Assembly (NCBI RefSeq): GCF_003612565.1 | Contig: NZ_RAZG01000043.1 | Location: forward strand, 1-34,901 | Source of the DNA: Roseburia sp. 1XD42-69 | GTDB lineage: Bacteria > Bacillota > Clostridia > Lachnospirales > Lachnospiraceae | Length of the DNA: 34,901 nucleotides | Direction of reading: 5' to 3' | Shown: positions 1 through 7,028 of the stretch, in pieces | How positions within the stretch are numbered: position 1 is the first letter of the stretch | How the letters are laid out: each line of letters starts with the position of its first letter | Program-made: the position numbers and the translations under genes | The notes under the pieces: model-generated | The model's database searches: none | The model's input: only the letters and a program-made list of their open reading frames with translations | What the model was told of the DNA's origin: nothing

Positions 1-76
1 AATCACGGACAGGGTGATACCGGTATTCATTGGCGGCTACCTTGATAGCCCCCTCAATCCGCTTCTCTGATAATGG
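1..76 (-). pseudogene. Fragment resembling a VapE/VirE-type element protein
   Basis: The minus strand reads open from a stop codon near 79 to the window edge and encodes about 25 residues, including EKRIEGAIKVAANEYRYHP. This resembles a stretch of virulence-associated E (VapE) helicase/primase-like proteins carried by integrative elements. There is no start codon and the rest lies outside the window, so it may be a remnant or the tail of a larger rearranged gene. The match is from memory of the family, hence the modest confidence. It sits beside other mobile-element fragments. Confidence 0.35.
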
Positions 77-107
77 TCATGAACCCTGTTTTGAGAGGAG
101 GGGCGCA

Positions 108-527
108 ATGTATATAAAACTGACGCTTCAGGAGAAATTAAAAGACGAGAGAACCAGCCGCCGCATGACCCTTGCGGAACTGGAAAAGGCAACGGGCATA
201 GCGAGAGCCACGCTGGGAAAATATGAATCCGACAAATGCACGGATATAAGCCCGTTCAACCTTGCAAAGCTGGCGGAATACTACGGTCTTTCCATGGATT
301 ACCTCATGGGGCTGACCGAAAATAAGAACCACCCGAACACCGCCCTGCATGAGCTGCACTTGAATGATTCCACAGTTGATTTGTTAAAAAGCGGCGCACT
401 GAACAACCGGCTCCTCTGTGAGTTTGTCTGCCATCCCGGATTCCTGCGCCTGCTGACGGATATGGAAACTTGCTCCCCGAAGGGCGCACATACCACCTCT
501 GGTGGTATATCTGTGCGCACCTCGTAA
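108..527 (+). pseudogene. Truncated helix-turn-helix (XRE) regulator from a conjugative element
   Basis: The start at 108 is chosen because AGGAGG lies just upstream; an earlier in-frame start at 30 has no such site. Residues 8-65 form an XRE-type helix-turn-helix (TLAELEKATGIARATLGKYE), followed by YYGLSMDYLMGL, the usual end of a Cro/CI-like domain. The family, common in Firmicutes conjugative transposons, continues with a further helical region after LLTDME. Here the reading frame leaves homologous sequence at about 468 and runs into the hairpin region at 484-518, so the C-terminal part has been replaced by about 20 unrelated residues. DNA binding may survive but the protein is not intact. 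It converges with the DUF3847 gene at 573-914. Confidence 0.75.
484..518. repeat. Imperfect inverted repeat, possible oriT-type hairpin
   Basis: GCGCACATACCACC and GGTGGTATATCTGTGCGC form a near-perfect stem around a TCT loop. It lies just downstream of the DUF3847 gene, where related mobile elements normally place the transfer origin and the relaxase gene. The relaxase itself is absent. It could equally be a terminator, but neither side has a T-tract. The oriT idea is inference from position. Confidence 0.4.
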
Positions 528-572
528 ACGGGGTGAATACGTTACCTCGGCTTTCCAGTTCCGTTGCCCTCG

Positions 573-914
573 TCATTCCGTACCGCCCTCGCTTTCATTT
601 TCGGCATTGGGGAGAGTAAGTTGTGGGGGAGTGGTTTCTCGGCTTTCTGACTTGATTTTAAATATAATCTGCTGGCACTCCTTTGTCTGTAAGGCAACCG
701 ACAAGATACGGTTTAACTCGCCCTCGTCATAGCGGTAGCAGTCGGGGAAATACTTTACGATAATACCGCCCATGATATACTTGTGGTGGTTCTCAGCTTT
801 TCGCTTTTTCTCGTTCTGCTTTTTCTTCTCGTTGGCTACAAGCTGTTGCGCCTGTTTCAATGCCTGCAATGCTTTTTCTAAGTTTTTGCTTGTATCATTC
901 CTGCTTTCAATCAT
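573..914 (-). CDS. DUF3847 family mobile-element protein
   Basis: A 113-residue charged protein. The N-terminal half (residues 8-45) is a lysine-, glutamine- and glutamate-rich amphipathic helix, likely coiled coil. It is followed by the conserved-looking core HHKYIMGGIIVKYFPDCYRYDEGELNRIL and an acidic tail. This pattern matches DUF3847 proteins, which sit directly upstream of MobA/MobL-type relaxase genes in Firmicutes integrative elements. The function of the family is not known; an accessory role in mobilisation is inferred from linkage. The start at 914 has GAGG eight bases upstream. The neighbouring relaxase is missing, so the gene is probably stranded. Confidence 0.75.
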   Translation of the reverse strand: MIESRNDTSKNLEKALQALKQAQQLVANEKKKQNEKKRKAENHHKYIMGGIIVKYFPDCYRYDEGELNRILSVALQTKECQQIIFKIKSESRETTPPQLTLPNAENESEGGTE

Positions 915-959
915 TTCTGATACCTCATTCTTTCTGTGCTGTGTTGATAGGTTCTGAAA

Positions 960-1000
960 ATAAAAAAGGTAGCGGATTGTCTGTTAAGATAATCGCTACC
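960..1000 (-). terminator. Rho-independent terminator for the minus-strand gene pair
   Basis: On the minus strand GGTAGCGATT and AATCCGCTACC pair around an 11-nt loop and are followed by TTTTTTATTTT. It lies about 70 bases after the stop of the effector-binding gene at 1071, so it should end that transcript. Confidence 0.65.
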
Positions 1001-1070
1001 TAAAGGTAAACAATATTCAGTTTTTACATCATTTTTCTGTCTTGATTTTTCCTGAAAAATAAGAATTTAA

Positions 1071-1538
1071 CTACCCCTTAATTGGTAGCCATATTTCAAT
1101 AATAGAATTTTCCTTATTCCAATGAAAGCGATAATCGTATTTTTCAAAGTGTAAAAAGTTTTCTTGTAAAGGTATATATTCCATTTTGGGTAATATTTCT
1201 TGATAAATCATTCCGTAGGTTTCATATATTTTGTCCATAGAACCTATATGCTCTACAACAAGATATTTGTAATGTTGTATTTCTTTATAGACAAAATTAT
1301 TTGGAACGACATTCCTTTTTGGAATGGAACAGAAATAAAATAGTTTCTCATTTCTTCTTTCCATAAAGGCATATTTTATCCAGTTTCCCGATTGTGAAAG
1401 ATACGATTTCTTCAAATTACTGTTAAACTTTCGCCAAAATTGTGTACTGATTTGAATGTTTCTTTTTTGATAATTGGTGAGTTCTACTTCCTGCCCAATA
1501 ACTGAAAATGTTTCTAATTCACGAATTGTATATTTCAT
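1071..1538 (-). CDS. Effector-binding (GyrI-like/AraC-type ligand) domain protein
   Basis: A 155-residue protein opening with YTIRELETFSVIGQEVELTN, the usual first strand and helix of the SOUL/GyrI-like small-molecule-binding domain also used as the effector domain of AraC and MerR regulators. It ends with FHWNKENSIIEIWLPIKG, matching the last strands of that fold. No DNA-binding domain is fused to it, so it is a stand-alone binding protein; the ligand is unknown. Its ATG overlaps the stop of the upstream DUF3781 gene by four bases (ATGA), indicating translational coupling. A terminator follows at 960-1000. The pair lies between mobile-element fragments and was probably carried in as cargo. 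Confidence 0.75.
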   Translation of the reverse strand: MKYTIRELETFSVIGQEVELTNYQKRNIQISTQFWRKFNSNLKKSYLSQSGNWIKYAFMERRNEKLFYFCSIPKRNVVPNNFVYKEIQHYKYLVVEHIGSMDKIYETYGMIYQEILPKMEYIPLQENFLHFEKYDYRFHWNKENSIIEIWLPIKG

Positions 1539-1786
1539 TTCTTTTCCTTATGTGCCGTTATAATCGTGTAACTATATACATTTACCGTTAAAATATAATT
1601 GTCTACATTCACATACCAGTTTTTTCCATTTCGGGTAATGACAGCATTATCGGAATTGATTTTAGTTTTACACCAGTCAACCACATCATCTGTATTTAAA
1701 GATAGATTTCTTTTAATGCGCTCTACGCCCAATTCCGTTGTGTGCAATTTATCCAAATTTATTAGTAATTCATTATCCGCATTCAT
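1535..1786 (-). CDS. DUF3781 domain protein
   Basis: Protein of 83 residues, read from the ATG at 1786 (MNADNELL). An in-frame GTG at 1843 would add 19 residues, but AGGAAAGGG upstream of the ATG and the family's usual beginning favour the shorter form. The core LHTTELGVERIKRNLSLN followed by VVDWCKTKI and the strand-rich end GKNWYVNVDNYILTVNVYSYTIITAHK match the DUF3781 family. No biochemical role is established for it. It is the first gene of a two-gene operon with the effector-binding protein, overlapping it by four bases; the pairing suggests a shared role, which is inference. Confidence 0.7.
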   Translation of the reverse strand: MNADNELLINLDKLHTTELGVERIKRNLSLNTDDVVDWCKTKINSDNAVITRNGKNWYVNVDNYILTVNVYSYTIITAHKEKK

Positions 1787-1884
1787 TTTACAATTATCCC
1801 TTTCCTTATCATAAATCCCGATTATTGAGTTGCTCAACGTCACAATTTTACCACAAACACATACACAATACCAATAAATTTTCC

Positions 1885-2337
1885 TTAATCTTTCTTTGCC
1901 CTATTATTAGCAATCATCATCTGCCTTGCCCGTTCCCTCTGCTCGGTGCTGACTGTCCTCGGCTTTCGGTAACTGACGTGTGACTTCGGAAAGGAATAGG
2001 TCTTAGATACCTCGTCCTGCCCTGTCAGCTTGTATGTGTCGGGATAATCGGCAACAAGTGTGTCAAGTTTCCGTCTTTTGGTGGTGGCGGTCAGTTCCGC
2101 ACACGTTTCCGCTTTGCTCTGTTCCCCAAACTGATAAATCAGATTGACTTCATCAGCGTTAAAAGGTATCTGAATATTTGCGCCCTCACATAAACGCTCC
2201 ACGCCCACGCACTTAGGAAGGTTTCCTGTCAGTTCGTAATTATCCCTTGCTGTGATTGTGTAAGAATAGGCGTGTGAAAAGATCTTCTGCTTGACGACAG
2301 CTTTTTTTCTTTTGCCGTCGTCCGTCAGATTATTATT
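1885..2337 (-). pseudogene. C-terminal remnant of a large conjugative-element protein
   Basis: An open frame of 150 codons with no plausible start: it begins directly after a stop at 2338-2340 and runs through LTGNLPKCVGVERLCEG to a very basic end (STEQRERARQMMIANNRAKKD). A GTG at 2208 could give a 107-residue product but has no good ribosome site. I recognise this kind of tail from large accessory proteins of Firmicutes integrative elements but cannot name the family with confidence. Its upstream edge overlaps the 3' end of the lipoprotein gene, which marks the junction between mobile-element DNA and the immunity operon. Confidence 0.5.
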
Positions 2338-2806
2338 CTATATTCATTTCTAAATGCCCTGTAAAGTTGTTTCCAATAACGCCAATATAGTTTCCGCCTT
2401 CCGGCAATGTTATTGTTTTGGAATAGCTGCCAGTTGCTTCAAGCAGGATTATCGGATCATCACTGCCAGAAACCCAAAACACTTGCGCTGTTCCCTCGGT
2501 AATTTCCAAGTCGCAGGAAACAGAAATATCTTTGCCGTTTTCACGCTCGATAGAAGTTCCACCAAAAAGATATTCTGTTTTAGAAAAGTCCTTATAATCT
2601 GCCGTATAAGTCCCAGTATAGCAATCTTCCCCATATGCCCGATTCCCTTTCAGCGAAAAATCGCTTGTGAGTGCTGTATTTCCAGCTGTTTGGACAACAT
2701 TATTATACTGATCTAAGATTTCATCTTTTGAACACCCTGTAAGTGTCAAACTAAATATCAAAACACTTATTGAAAGGAAATGGAAACGTATTCTCTTATA
2801 GCACAT
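2333..2806 (-). CDS. Small secreted lipoprotein of the immunity-type ABC operon
   Basis: Start at 2806 (MCYKRIRFHFL) with GAAAGG nine bases upstream; a longer GTG-started frame from 2932 only exists because it overlaps the broken YxeA-like gene. Residues 1-25 form a lipoprotein signal peptide ending in the lipobox LTGC, so the mature protein of about 133 residues would be lipid-anchored outside the membrane. The mature part has no enzyme motif and is rich in beta-strand-like sequence, including SKTITLPEGGNYIGVIGNN. As the last gene of an ABC operon resembling lantibiotic or bacitracin protection systems, it could trap peptides at the cell surface. That role is inferred from context only. Confidence 0.7.
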   Translation of the reverse strand: MCYKRIRFHFLSISVLIFSLTLTGCSKDEILDQYNNVVQTAGNTALTSDFSLKGNRAYGEDCYTGTYTADYKDFSKTEYLFGGTSIERENGKDISVSCDLEITEGTAQVFWVSGSDDPIILLEATGSYSKTITLPEGGNYIGVIGNNFTGHLEMNIE

Positions 2807-2849
2807 GTCATCAGCCTTTCTATTTTTAATTTCAAACCTATAACCGCCC

Positions 2850-3114
2850 TTATTCACCCGTTGGTGCTGTATAGTTGCTCTGCACAGCAGCAGGAAGTTC
2901 ATCATATTGCACCTCTTTCCATTCAAGAACACCTCGGATCGGCATTACCGTTAATTACACCGCCTTTTGATTCGGTCTGTTCTATTTTACTGTTATCAAT
3001 CTGTGAATAGTAGTATGTGCTGCCAGTTCCCGAAAGGAACCGCATACAAAAACCAATAAAACCTACAACAATTATTACAGCTACCGCAATCCCGATAGAC
3101 AATTTTTTCTTCAT
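2850..3114 (-). pseudogene. YxeA-like membrane-anchored small protein, frameshifted and shortened
   Basis: The start at 3114 has GGAGG upstream and encodes an N-terminal membrane segment (residues 5-27) followed by STYYYSQIDNSKIEQ, typical of YxeA-family (DUF1093) proteins that accompany bacteriocin-type ABC operons. The frame ends early at NADPRCS. Dropping one base at about 2933 restores GVLEWKEVQYDELPAAV, the family's normal C-terminus, ending at 2850. Even after repair the product is about 88 residues, and the middle strands expected between ESKGGVI and RGVLEW are missing. So there appear to be two lesions, an internal deletion and a 1-nt frameshift. Intact family length is recalled as about 100-115 residues. 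Confidence 0.65.
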
Positions 3115-3129
3115 TCCTATATCCTCCGC

Positions 3130-3909
3130 TTACCAACCTTTTTTTGTTATTGTATTTTTGTGCTTTTTTGCTGCCTTGACTGGCACGTTTCCTTTTGCAG
3201 TGAATACAAGAACAGCAGTAATCATCAATACGGAAATCATACTAAACAGACAGATTAACACATTCCAATGTACAGCCGGATCGTAGCTTCGGTAGCTGAT
3301 CAAGCCTAAACTTGCAGTAACAGGATAAATATTTGCTAACGTAGCATTTCCAGAAGCAAACATACCACCATAGCCATAAACAAAAGCAATAATTGTTCCA
3401 AGCATATGTCCATTTGGTATACGGGCAGCAAATACAATTACAGGCATGACCGCAAAATACAAAAACAGACAGTTTAGAACGATCTGAATAAATGTCTGCA
3501 ATACTGATGTTACAGAAATTCCCGGAAATCCCATCACCAAATTGGCAATTACCGTGAATGTTGCACTTATCAGCCCAAAAAACAAAGAAAGCAGCGCACA
3601 TACAAGCAGTTTCCCCCACAACAGGCTGCTATAAGGAACAGGAATAGTCATAATACTTTTCAGCGTATCGTCTTTTCCCTCCCTTGCTATGATATAGCCG
3701 GCAATGAGGGCAATGCACATGGGGAAAATCGTTGTGGCATTATTTTTGATTATCTGTTCTGTAAAAAAGACAAATGTCCAGACCGTTCCGTCCAATGCTG
3801 TTGTGGAAAAAAGCGTTAAAATGACGGAGAGCAGCATTAGGAAAACACCTGCCCATATCATATGATACCGCTTTAATTTCCATATTTCGGTTTTAACCAT
3901 GCGAAACAT
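3130..3909 (-). CDS. ABC transporter permease, lantibiotic-immunity type (MutG/SpaG-like)
   Basis: An integral membrane protein of about 259 residues with six predicted helices, starting with MVKTEIWKLKRYHMIWAGVF as is usual for the second permease of LanFEG/Cpr-type systems. The ATG at 3909 is preferred because GAGGGG lies nine bases upstream and the gene then begins one base after the previous stop; starts at 3945 and 3918 lack good spacing. Its cytoplasmic part carries KDDTLKSIMTIPVPYSSLLWGK, matching the sibling permease's NDTFKNLRTIPITSTQMILAK, the probable ATPase-coupling loop. It should pair with the neighbouring permease and ATPase to expel membrane-active peptides. Confidence 0.8.
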   Translation of the reverse strand: MFRMVKTEIWKLKRYHMIWAGVFLMLLSVILTLFSTTALDGTVWTFVFFTEQIIKNNATTIFPMCIALIAGYIIAREGKDDTLKSIMTIPVPYSSLLWGKLLVCALLSLFFGLISATFTVIANLVMGFPGISVTSVLQTFIQIVLNCLFLYFAVMPVIVFAARIPNGHMLGTIIAFVYGYGGMFASGNATLANIYPVTASLGLISYRSYDPAVHWNVLICLFSMISVLMITAVLVFTAKGNVPVKAAKKHKNTITKKGW

Positions 3910-3910
3910 A

Positions 3911-4708
3911 TCATTCATCCCCTCTCTTTTTATACATATAATCAATCACTATAACGGAAAGCAAAGCGATAACAGCTAAAATAATGATTGTCTGAAATGT
4001 AGTCGGAATTAAATTTTCCAACACCCCCACACCGTCCATATTGCCATGCGCAGTTAAATTTCCTGCGCTCCACAGGGTTGTAAGCGGAATTGGCATTAGC
4101 CAGCACATCACTTTAGGCAGTGTGCCAAAAGATGATTCGGCTGTCATACTTAAAACACTGTAAAAAACACACAATAAAACAGAAAATATATAGTTATTGC
4201 TAAAGAAAACGACAAGGACGATTAACGGCAGCGTCCCAGCTGTAATAAAAATTCCCATTTCCAGCGCAAAAAATAATCTATAAGCAATACTGTTTACTTC
4301 TGCAATCAGCCCGCCGCACAGGATTGTTATAAGAGCTGATGTCAAACTAAAAATAATCCCAAAAAAGAACAGGACAATAATCTTTGCCAAAATCATCTGT
4401 GTGCTTGTTATGGGAATTGTGCGCAGATTTTTGAAAGTATCATTATCCCGTTCCATAAAAAAGAGCATGGCTGCAATCACCCCGATCATGCACGGTAAAA
4501 GCAATTCTACCCCATAGCCCATAACCGACTGAAAGTAATCATTGAAAATCGCTATCTTACTGTCATATCGTTCTGCTGTCTGCGGCATTGTCATCAATAC
4601 GGTTAGCGGCACGGGAAATAAAAACGCAGAAAGAACAACCAGCCATATAACTTTTTTGCGCTTTAATTTTGCAAATTCGCATATAACCAGTTTAAGCAAT
4701 CCCCTCAC
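3911..4708 (-). CDS. ABC transporter permease, lantibiotic-immunity type (MutE/SpaE-like)
   Basis: A 265-residue protein with six hydrophobic segments, starting from a GTG that overlaps the 3' end of the ATPase gene by 17 bases, so the two are translationally coupled. The beginning LKLVICEFAKLKRKKVIWLVV has the amphipathic lead-in and first helix typical of ABC-2 permeases in lantibiotic self-protection and cationic-peptide resistance operons. It resembles the downstream permease in the conserved cytoplasmic segment at residues 88-111, which indicates gene duplication and heterodimer formation. The likely substrate is an antimicrobial peptide; which one cannot be told from the sequence. Confidence 0.8.
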   Translation of the reverse strand: MRGLLKLVICEFAKLKRKKVIWLVVLSAFLFPVPLTVLMTMPQTAERYDSKIAIFNDYFQSVMGYGVELLLPCMIGVIAAMLFFMERDNDTFKNLRTIPITSTQMILAKIIVLFFFGIIFSLTSALITILCGGLIAEVNSIAYRLFFALEMGIFITAGTLPLIVLVVFFSNNYIFSVLLCVFYSVLSMTAESSFGTLPKVMCWLMPIPLTTLWSAGNLTAHGNMDGVGVLENLIPTTFQTIIILAVIALLSVIVIDYMYKKRGDE

Positions 4709-5615
4709 CCCCTGTTACACGTTTGAAGTAATCTTCAAGGCTTTCTTCGCAAGTATGGGCTTCCGATATTTCTAAACCATTTTCCACAAAAGCAGTAACA
4801 ATTCTTTCTATTGGTAAATCAAGATTATGCACCTGTATATTGTGGCCGTCCTGTATGGTAAACCGGCTCTCATGGAAGATACGTTCTAAAATTCTTGCCG
4901 CCTGTGCCGTATCAGAAACAATAAATCGGATATGCTTGCTGCTCTTTGCTTCCAGTTCTGCAAGACTTTCTTCTTCCAGCAATGTACCGTGGTCGATAAT
5001 GCCTATATCGTCTGCCAAAAGTGCAATCTCGGAAAGGATATGGCTGGAAATCAATATTGTTTTTCCACGCTCATTGCAGAGAGAACGGATAAAGGAACGG
5101 ACTTCTGCAATTCCAATCGGGTCAAGACCGTTGATTGGTTCGTCCAAAATCAAAAGCTCCGGGTCGTGCATAATAGCAAGGGCAATCGCCAGCCGCTGCT
5201 TCATACCAAGTGAATATTGGGAAAACAGCTTTTTATCTTTGTAAGGCAGACTAACTAAATCAAGTGCGTTTTTAATTGCGTTGCGGTTCGGCACTCCCCG
5301 TAGAGTAGCAAAAATGCGCAGATTTTCGGTGGCTGAGAGATTAGGATAGAAGCCGGGGGATTCAATCAGACTGCCAATACGGGGTAACAGCTTTTTTTCA
5401 TTTGCCTGTAAGGGCTTCCCCAAAATCGTCACTTCCCCGGAAGTCGGCTGTGTAAGTCCAAGCAGCATCTTCATGGTCGTTGTCTTTCCGGCTCCATTTC
5501 TGCCAAGCAGACCATAGATACGCCCTTTTTGAACATGAATGTTCAGATTGGCAACACTTTTTTGTGTTCCGTATTGCTTTGTAAGATTTTTCGTTTCAAT
5601 TACATATTTGCTCAT
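4692..5615 (-). CDS. ABC transporter ATP-binding protein, antimicrobial peptide immunity type
   Basis: A 307-residue ATPase. It has Walker A GRNGAGKTT (residues 38-46), the signature YSLGMKQRL (about 137), Walker B LLILDEPINGLDP (about 153) and the H-loop segment ILISSHILSE. The roughly 90-residue C-terminal extension is typical of BcrA/LanF-type ATPases. It is the first gene of the minus-strand operon, with AAAGGAGG ahead of its ATG, and overlaps the first permease gene. The upstream region carries four 11-bp repeats suited to an OmpR-family regulator. It would drive the two permeases to remove peptide antibiotics from the membrane. Confidence 0.88.
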   Translation of the reverse strand: MSKYVIETKNLTKQYGTQKSVANLNIHVQKGRIYGLLGRNGAGKTTTMKMLLGLTQPTSGEVTILGKPLQANEKKLLPRIGSLIESPGFYPNLSATENLRIFATLRGVPNRNAIKNALDLVSLPYKDKKLFSQYSLGMKQRLAIALAIMHDPELLILDEPINGLDPIGIAEVRSFIRSLCNERGKTILISSHILSEIALLADDIGIIDHGTLLEEESLAELEAKSSKHIRFIVSDTAQAARILERIFHESRFTIQDGHNIQVHNLDLPIERIVTAFVENGLEISEAHTCEESLEDYFKRVTGGEGIA

Positions 5616-5641
5616 TGCGAAACCTCCTTTTCATATCTGCC

Positions 5642-5696
5642 ATTCTATCACGCCAACCTTTCATTAACCTTGCACCAATCTTGCATTAACCTTGCA
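5642..5696 (-). promoter_or_regulatory. Four tandem 11-bp operator repeats and -10 of the immunity operon
   Basis: Read on the plus strand, 5653-5696 consists of CCAACCTTTCA, TTAACCTTGCA, CCAATCTTGCA and TTAACCTTGCA back to back. The 11-bp phasing is that of direct-repeat sites bound by OmpR/PhoB-class response regulators. On the minus strand a -10 like TAGAAT (5647-5642) follows at once and no good -35 is seen, so the promoter probably depends on an activator. The matching regulator is not in the window. Confidence 0.6.
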
Positions 5697-5728
5697 ATTT
5701 GGAAAAGGCAGATTTTTACAAATAATTA

Positions 5729-5750
5729 CTCCCGCCATAAGGGGCGGGAG
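5729..5750 (-). terminator. Hairpin after the sensor kinase remnant
   Basis: CTCCCGCC and GGCGGGAG pair perfectly around a 6-nt loop, just after the stop of the kinase remnant. The following minus-strand sequence is A/T-rich but has only a weak T-tract. It probably separates the kinase transcript from the ABC operon. Confidence 0.5.
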
Positions 5751-5762
5751 CTGATTAGTCTA

Positions 5763-6095
5763 TCAAAGGGAAAAAAGGGTGAAAATTGTTCCTTTTCCCG
5801 GTATGCTATCTGCCGTTATTGTTCCGTTTAATTTTTCAACAAGCTCATGTACGATAGACAGACCAAGACCGCTGCCTTTTTCAGACCGCCCTTTATCGCA
5901 TTTATACAGCCGATCAAAAATATGCTTTAAGTCCTCCTTATCAATCCCTATTCCATTATCAGACAGGAGAATTTTTATATTCCTGTTCTGTTCCGATAAA
6001 GCTAATTCAATTTTATCTGCATGGCTATGGGAGATTACATTTTGTATCAGGTTGTTTAATATCCGCATATATCCGTCCGGGTCAAGGATGGGGCG
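5763..6095 (-). pseudogene. Sensor histidine kinase, C-terminal catalytic domain only
   Basis: The last 110 codons encode a clean HATPase_c domain: N-box LNNLIQNVISHSHADKI, G1 box LLSDNGIGIDKED, F-box region FDRLYKCDKGRSEKGSGLGLSI, and the final strands GTITADSIPGKGTIFTLF. Homology stops at about PILDPDG (6095). Further upstream the frame stays open to 6344, but its sequence is low-complexity and not kinase-like. No membrane sensor, HAMP or phosphorylated histidine is left. In related loci a complete kinase plus an OmpR-type regulator sits here and controls the ABC operon, so the control module looks to have been lost by a recombination that removed the 5' part and the regulator gene. Confidence 0.75.
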
Positions 6096-6565
6096 TTCTC
6101 CGTGATGGACAGCAGTTTTGCAGTGGATATGAGCGCACTGGATGGCTGTCTGATACCACAAAAATGTAAATAGTACGGATAGGTTTGCGCTGGAAAAGAT
6201 AGGAAATACGCAGGAATTATCGGAAGCGGAAGAAATGGAACTGTTCCGTGCTGATAGCTGTCGGCTGGCAGCAGGCAGATGGGGCGGCATCCAGTGCCTA
6301 TGAATCAAATGTGCTGATGGAAACTGCTGTAAGCGGTGATTCAATGATTGGTTCGTTATAGTAAAACAATGGGGGAGATATTATAACCTTTTTAAGTGAC
6401 TTTGCAAAGGTGGAAGATGAAATATTCCACTGAAACAAAAGGCAGTTACAGTTAGAAGTGAAAAAATAAAATTGATTTAAGCCCGCCAAATAAAAAAGGC
6501 GTCTTTGGATGGTATTCCGTAAGTATATTGTTTTTTCAAAGACTAAATGATATGATACTATGTAG
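6096..6565. other. Decayed region with no intact gene
   Basis: No open frame with a ribosome site. On the plus strand two short frames carry protein-like sequence with stops between them: one near 6165-6290 including ELSEAEEMELFRAD, and one near 6240-6358 including AASSAYESNVLMETAVSGDS. This looks like a coding sequence broken by frameshifts. A further fragment ending near 6434 reads ITFLSDFAKVEDEIFH. I cannot identify the source. A 7-bp inverted repeat (GTCTTTG/CAAAGAC) lies at about 6502-6544. Confidence 0.4.
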
Positions 6566-6925
6566 ACAATGTGGCCTTAGGGCTACGCTGTTTTGATTGT
6601 ATTGATGGCAAAGGTGACTTATGTAGGCAACACCTTAATGGAGATAAGAGTAGATACTTATGTGGAAGACTTTCAGGGAACAAGAAAACCAATCAATCGG
6701 GCATATTTGACCTTGGTGGCGGTAGATTCCAATAATGTTCCCAGGAAGGTGCCAGCCTTTTTGCTTGTGATATAGGAAATTCCTCCGGATTTCTATATCA
6801 CAAAAAGCCCTCCGGGCAGGATGCGCAGAGAGCATTCTTTTTTTACTGAGGTTGAAAAAGCAGAATGGGAGACAGCAAAGAGGAGAAAGGAACTGAGGAT
6901 TCAGTGCCAGAAAGAAGGATTTTGA
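6566..6925 (+). pseudogene. Acyl-CoA thioesterase (hot-dog fold), interrupted
   Basis: The sequence from 6605 encodes AKVTYVGNTLMEIRVDTYVE and then RKPINRAYLTLVAVD, the second half of YciA/BACH-type acyl-CoA hydrolases. The frame is cut at VPAFLLVI by a stop at 6773. The family's C-terminal helix resumes at 6845 as EVEKAEWETAKRRKELRIQ and ends at 6925. Upstream, VDNVAL (6566 onward) resembles the middle of the protein but is out of frame, and the N-terminal half with the catalytic region is gone. Between the two halves lies a palindromic insertion (6757-6840). The gene cannot make an active enzyme. Confidence 0.7.
6757..6840. repeat. Small palindromic insertion inside the thioesterase pseudogene
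   Basis: TTGTGATATA(G)GAAAT and ATTTCTATATCACAA (6765-6803) form a 15-bp stem with one bulged base around TCCTCCGG. A second short hairpin GCCC/GGGC (6807-6817) and ATGC/GCAT arms leading into a run of T follow. The stretch replaces about five codons expected in the thioesterase, so it behaves as an inserted non-coding repeat. Whether other copies exist in the genome cannot be seen here. Confidence 0.5.
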
Positions 6926-6978
6926 TCAATGGAAATCCGTTTTTGTGGTGGATTTGTATCATCAGTAAGAGAAATGCA

Positions 6979-6998
6979 AATCCTGGATTGCCAGGATT
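6979..6998. promoter_or_regulatory. Perfect 8-bp inverted repeat before the AgrC-like kinase gene
   Basis: AATCCTGG-ATTG-CCAGGATT lies 12 bases before the AGGAGG of the kinase gene. It may be an operator or a leader hairpin affecting translation; the sequence does not decide. Confidence 0.35.
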
Positions 6999-7028
6999 GT
7001 GAGAAGTTGTAGGAGGTATAAGAGGATT

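Noticed and set aside
304-576. Minus-strand frame overlapping the DUF3847 stop by four bases
   Set aside because: Its first part reads through the hairpin region and the rest is antisense to the HTH gene; it is not relaxase-like.
6096-6344. N-terminal extension of the kinase remnant
   Set aside because: The frame is open but the residues are serine-, cysteine- and histidine-rich without kinase or membrane-sensor features; it is read-through of unrelated DNA.
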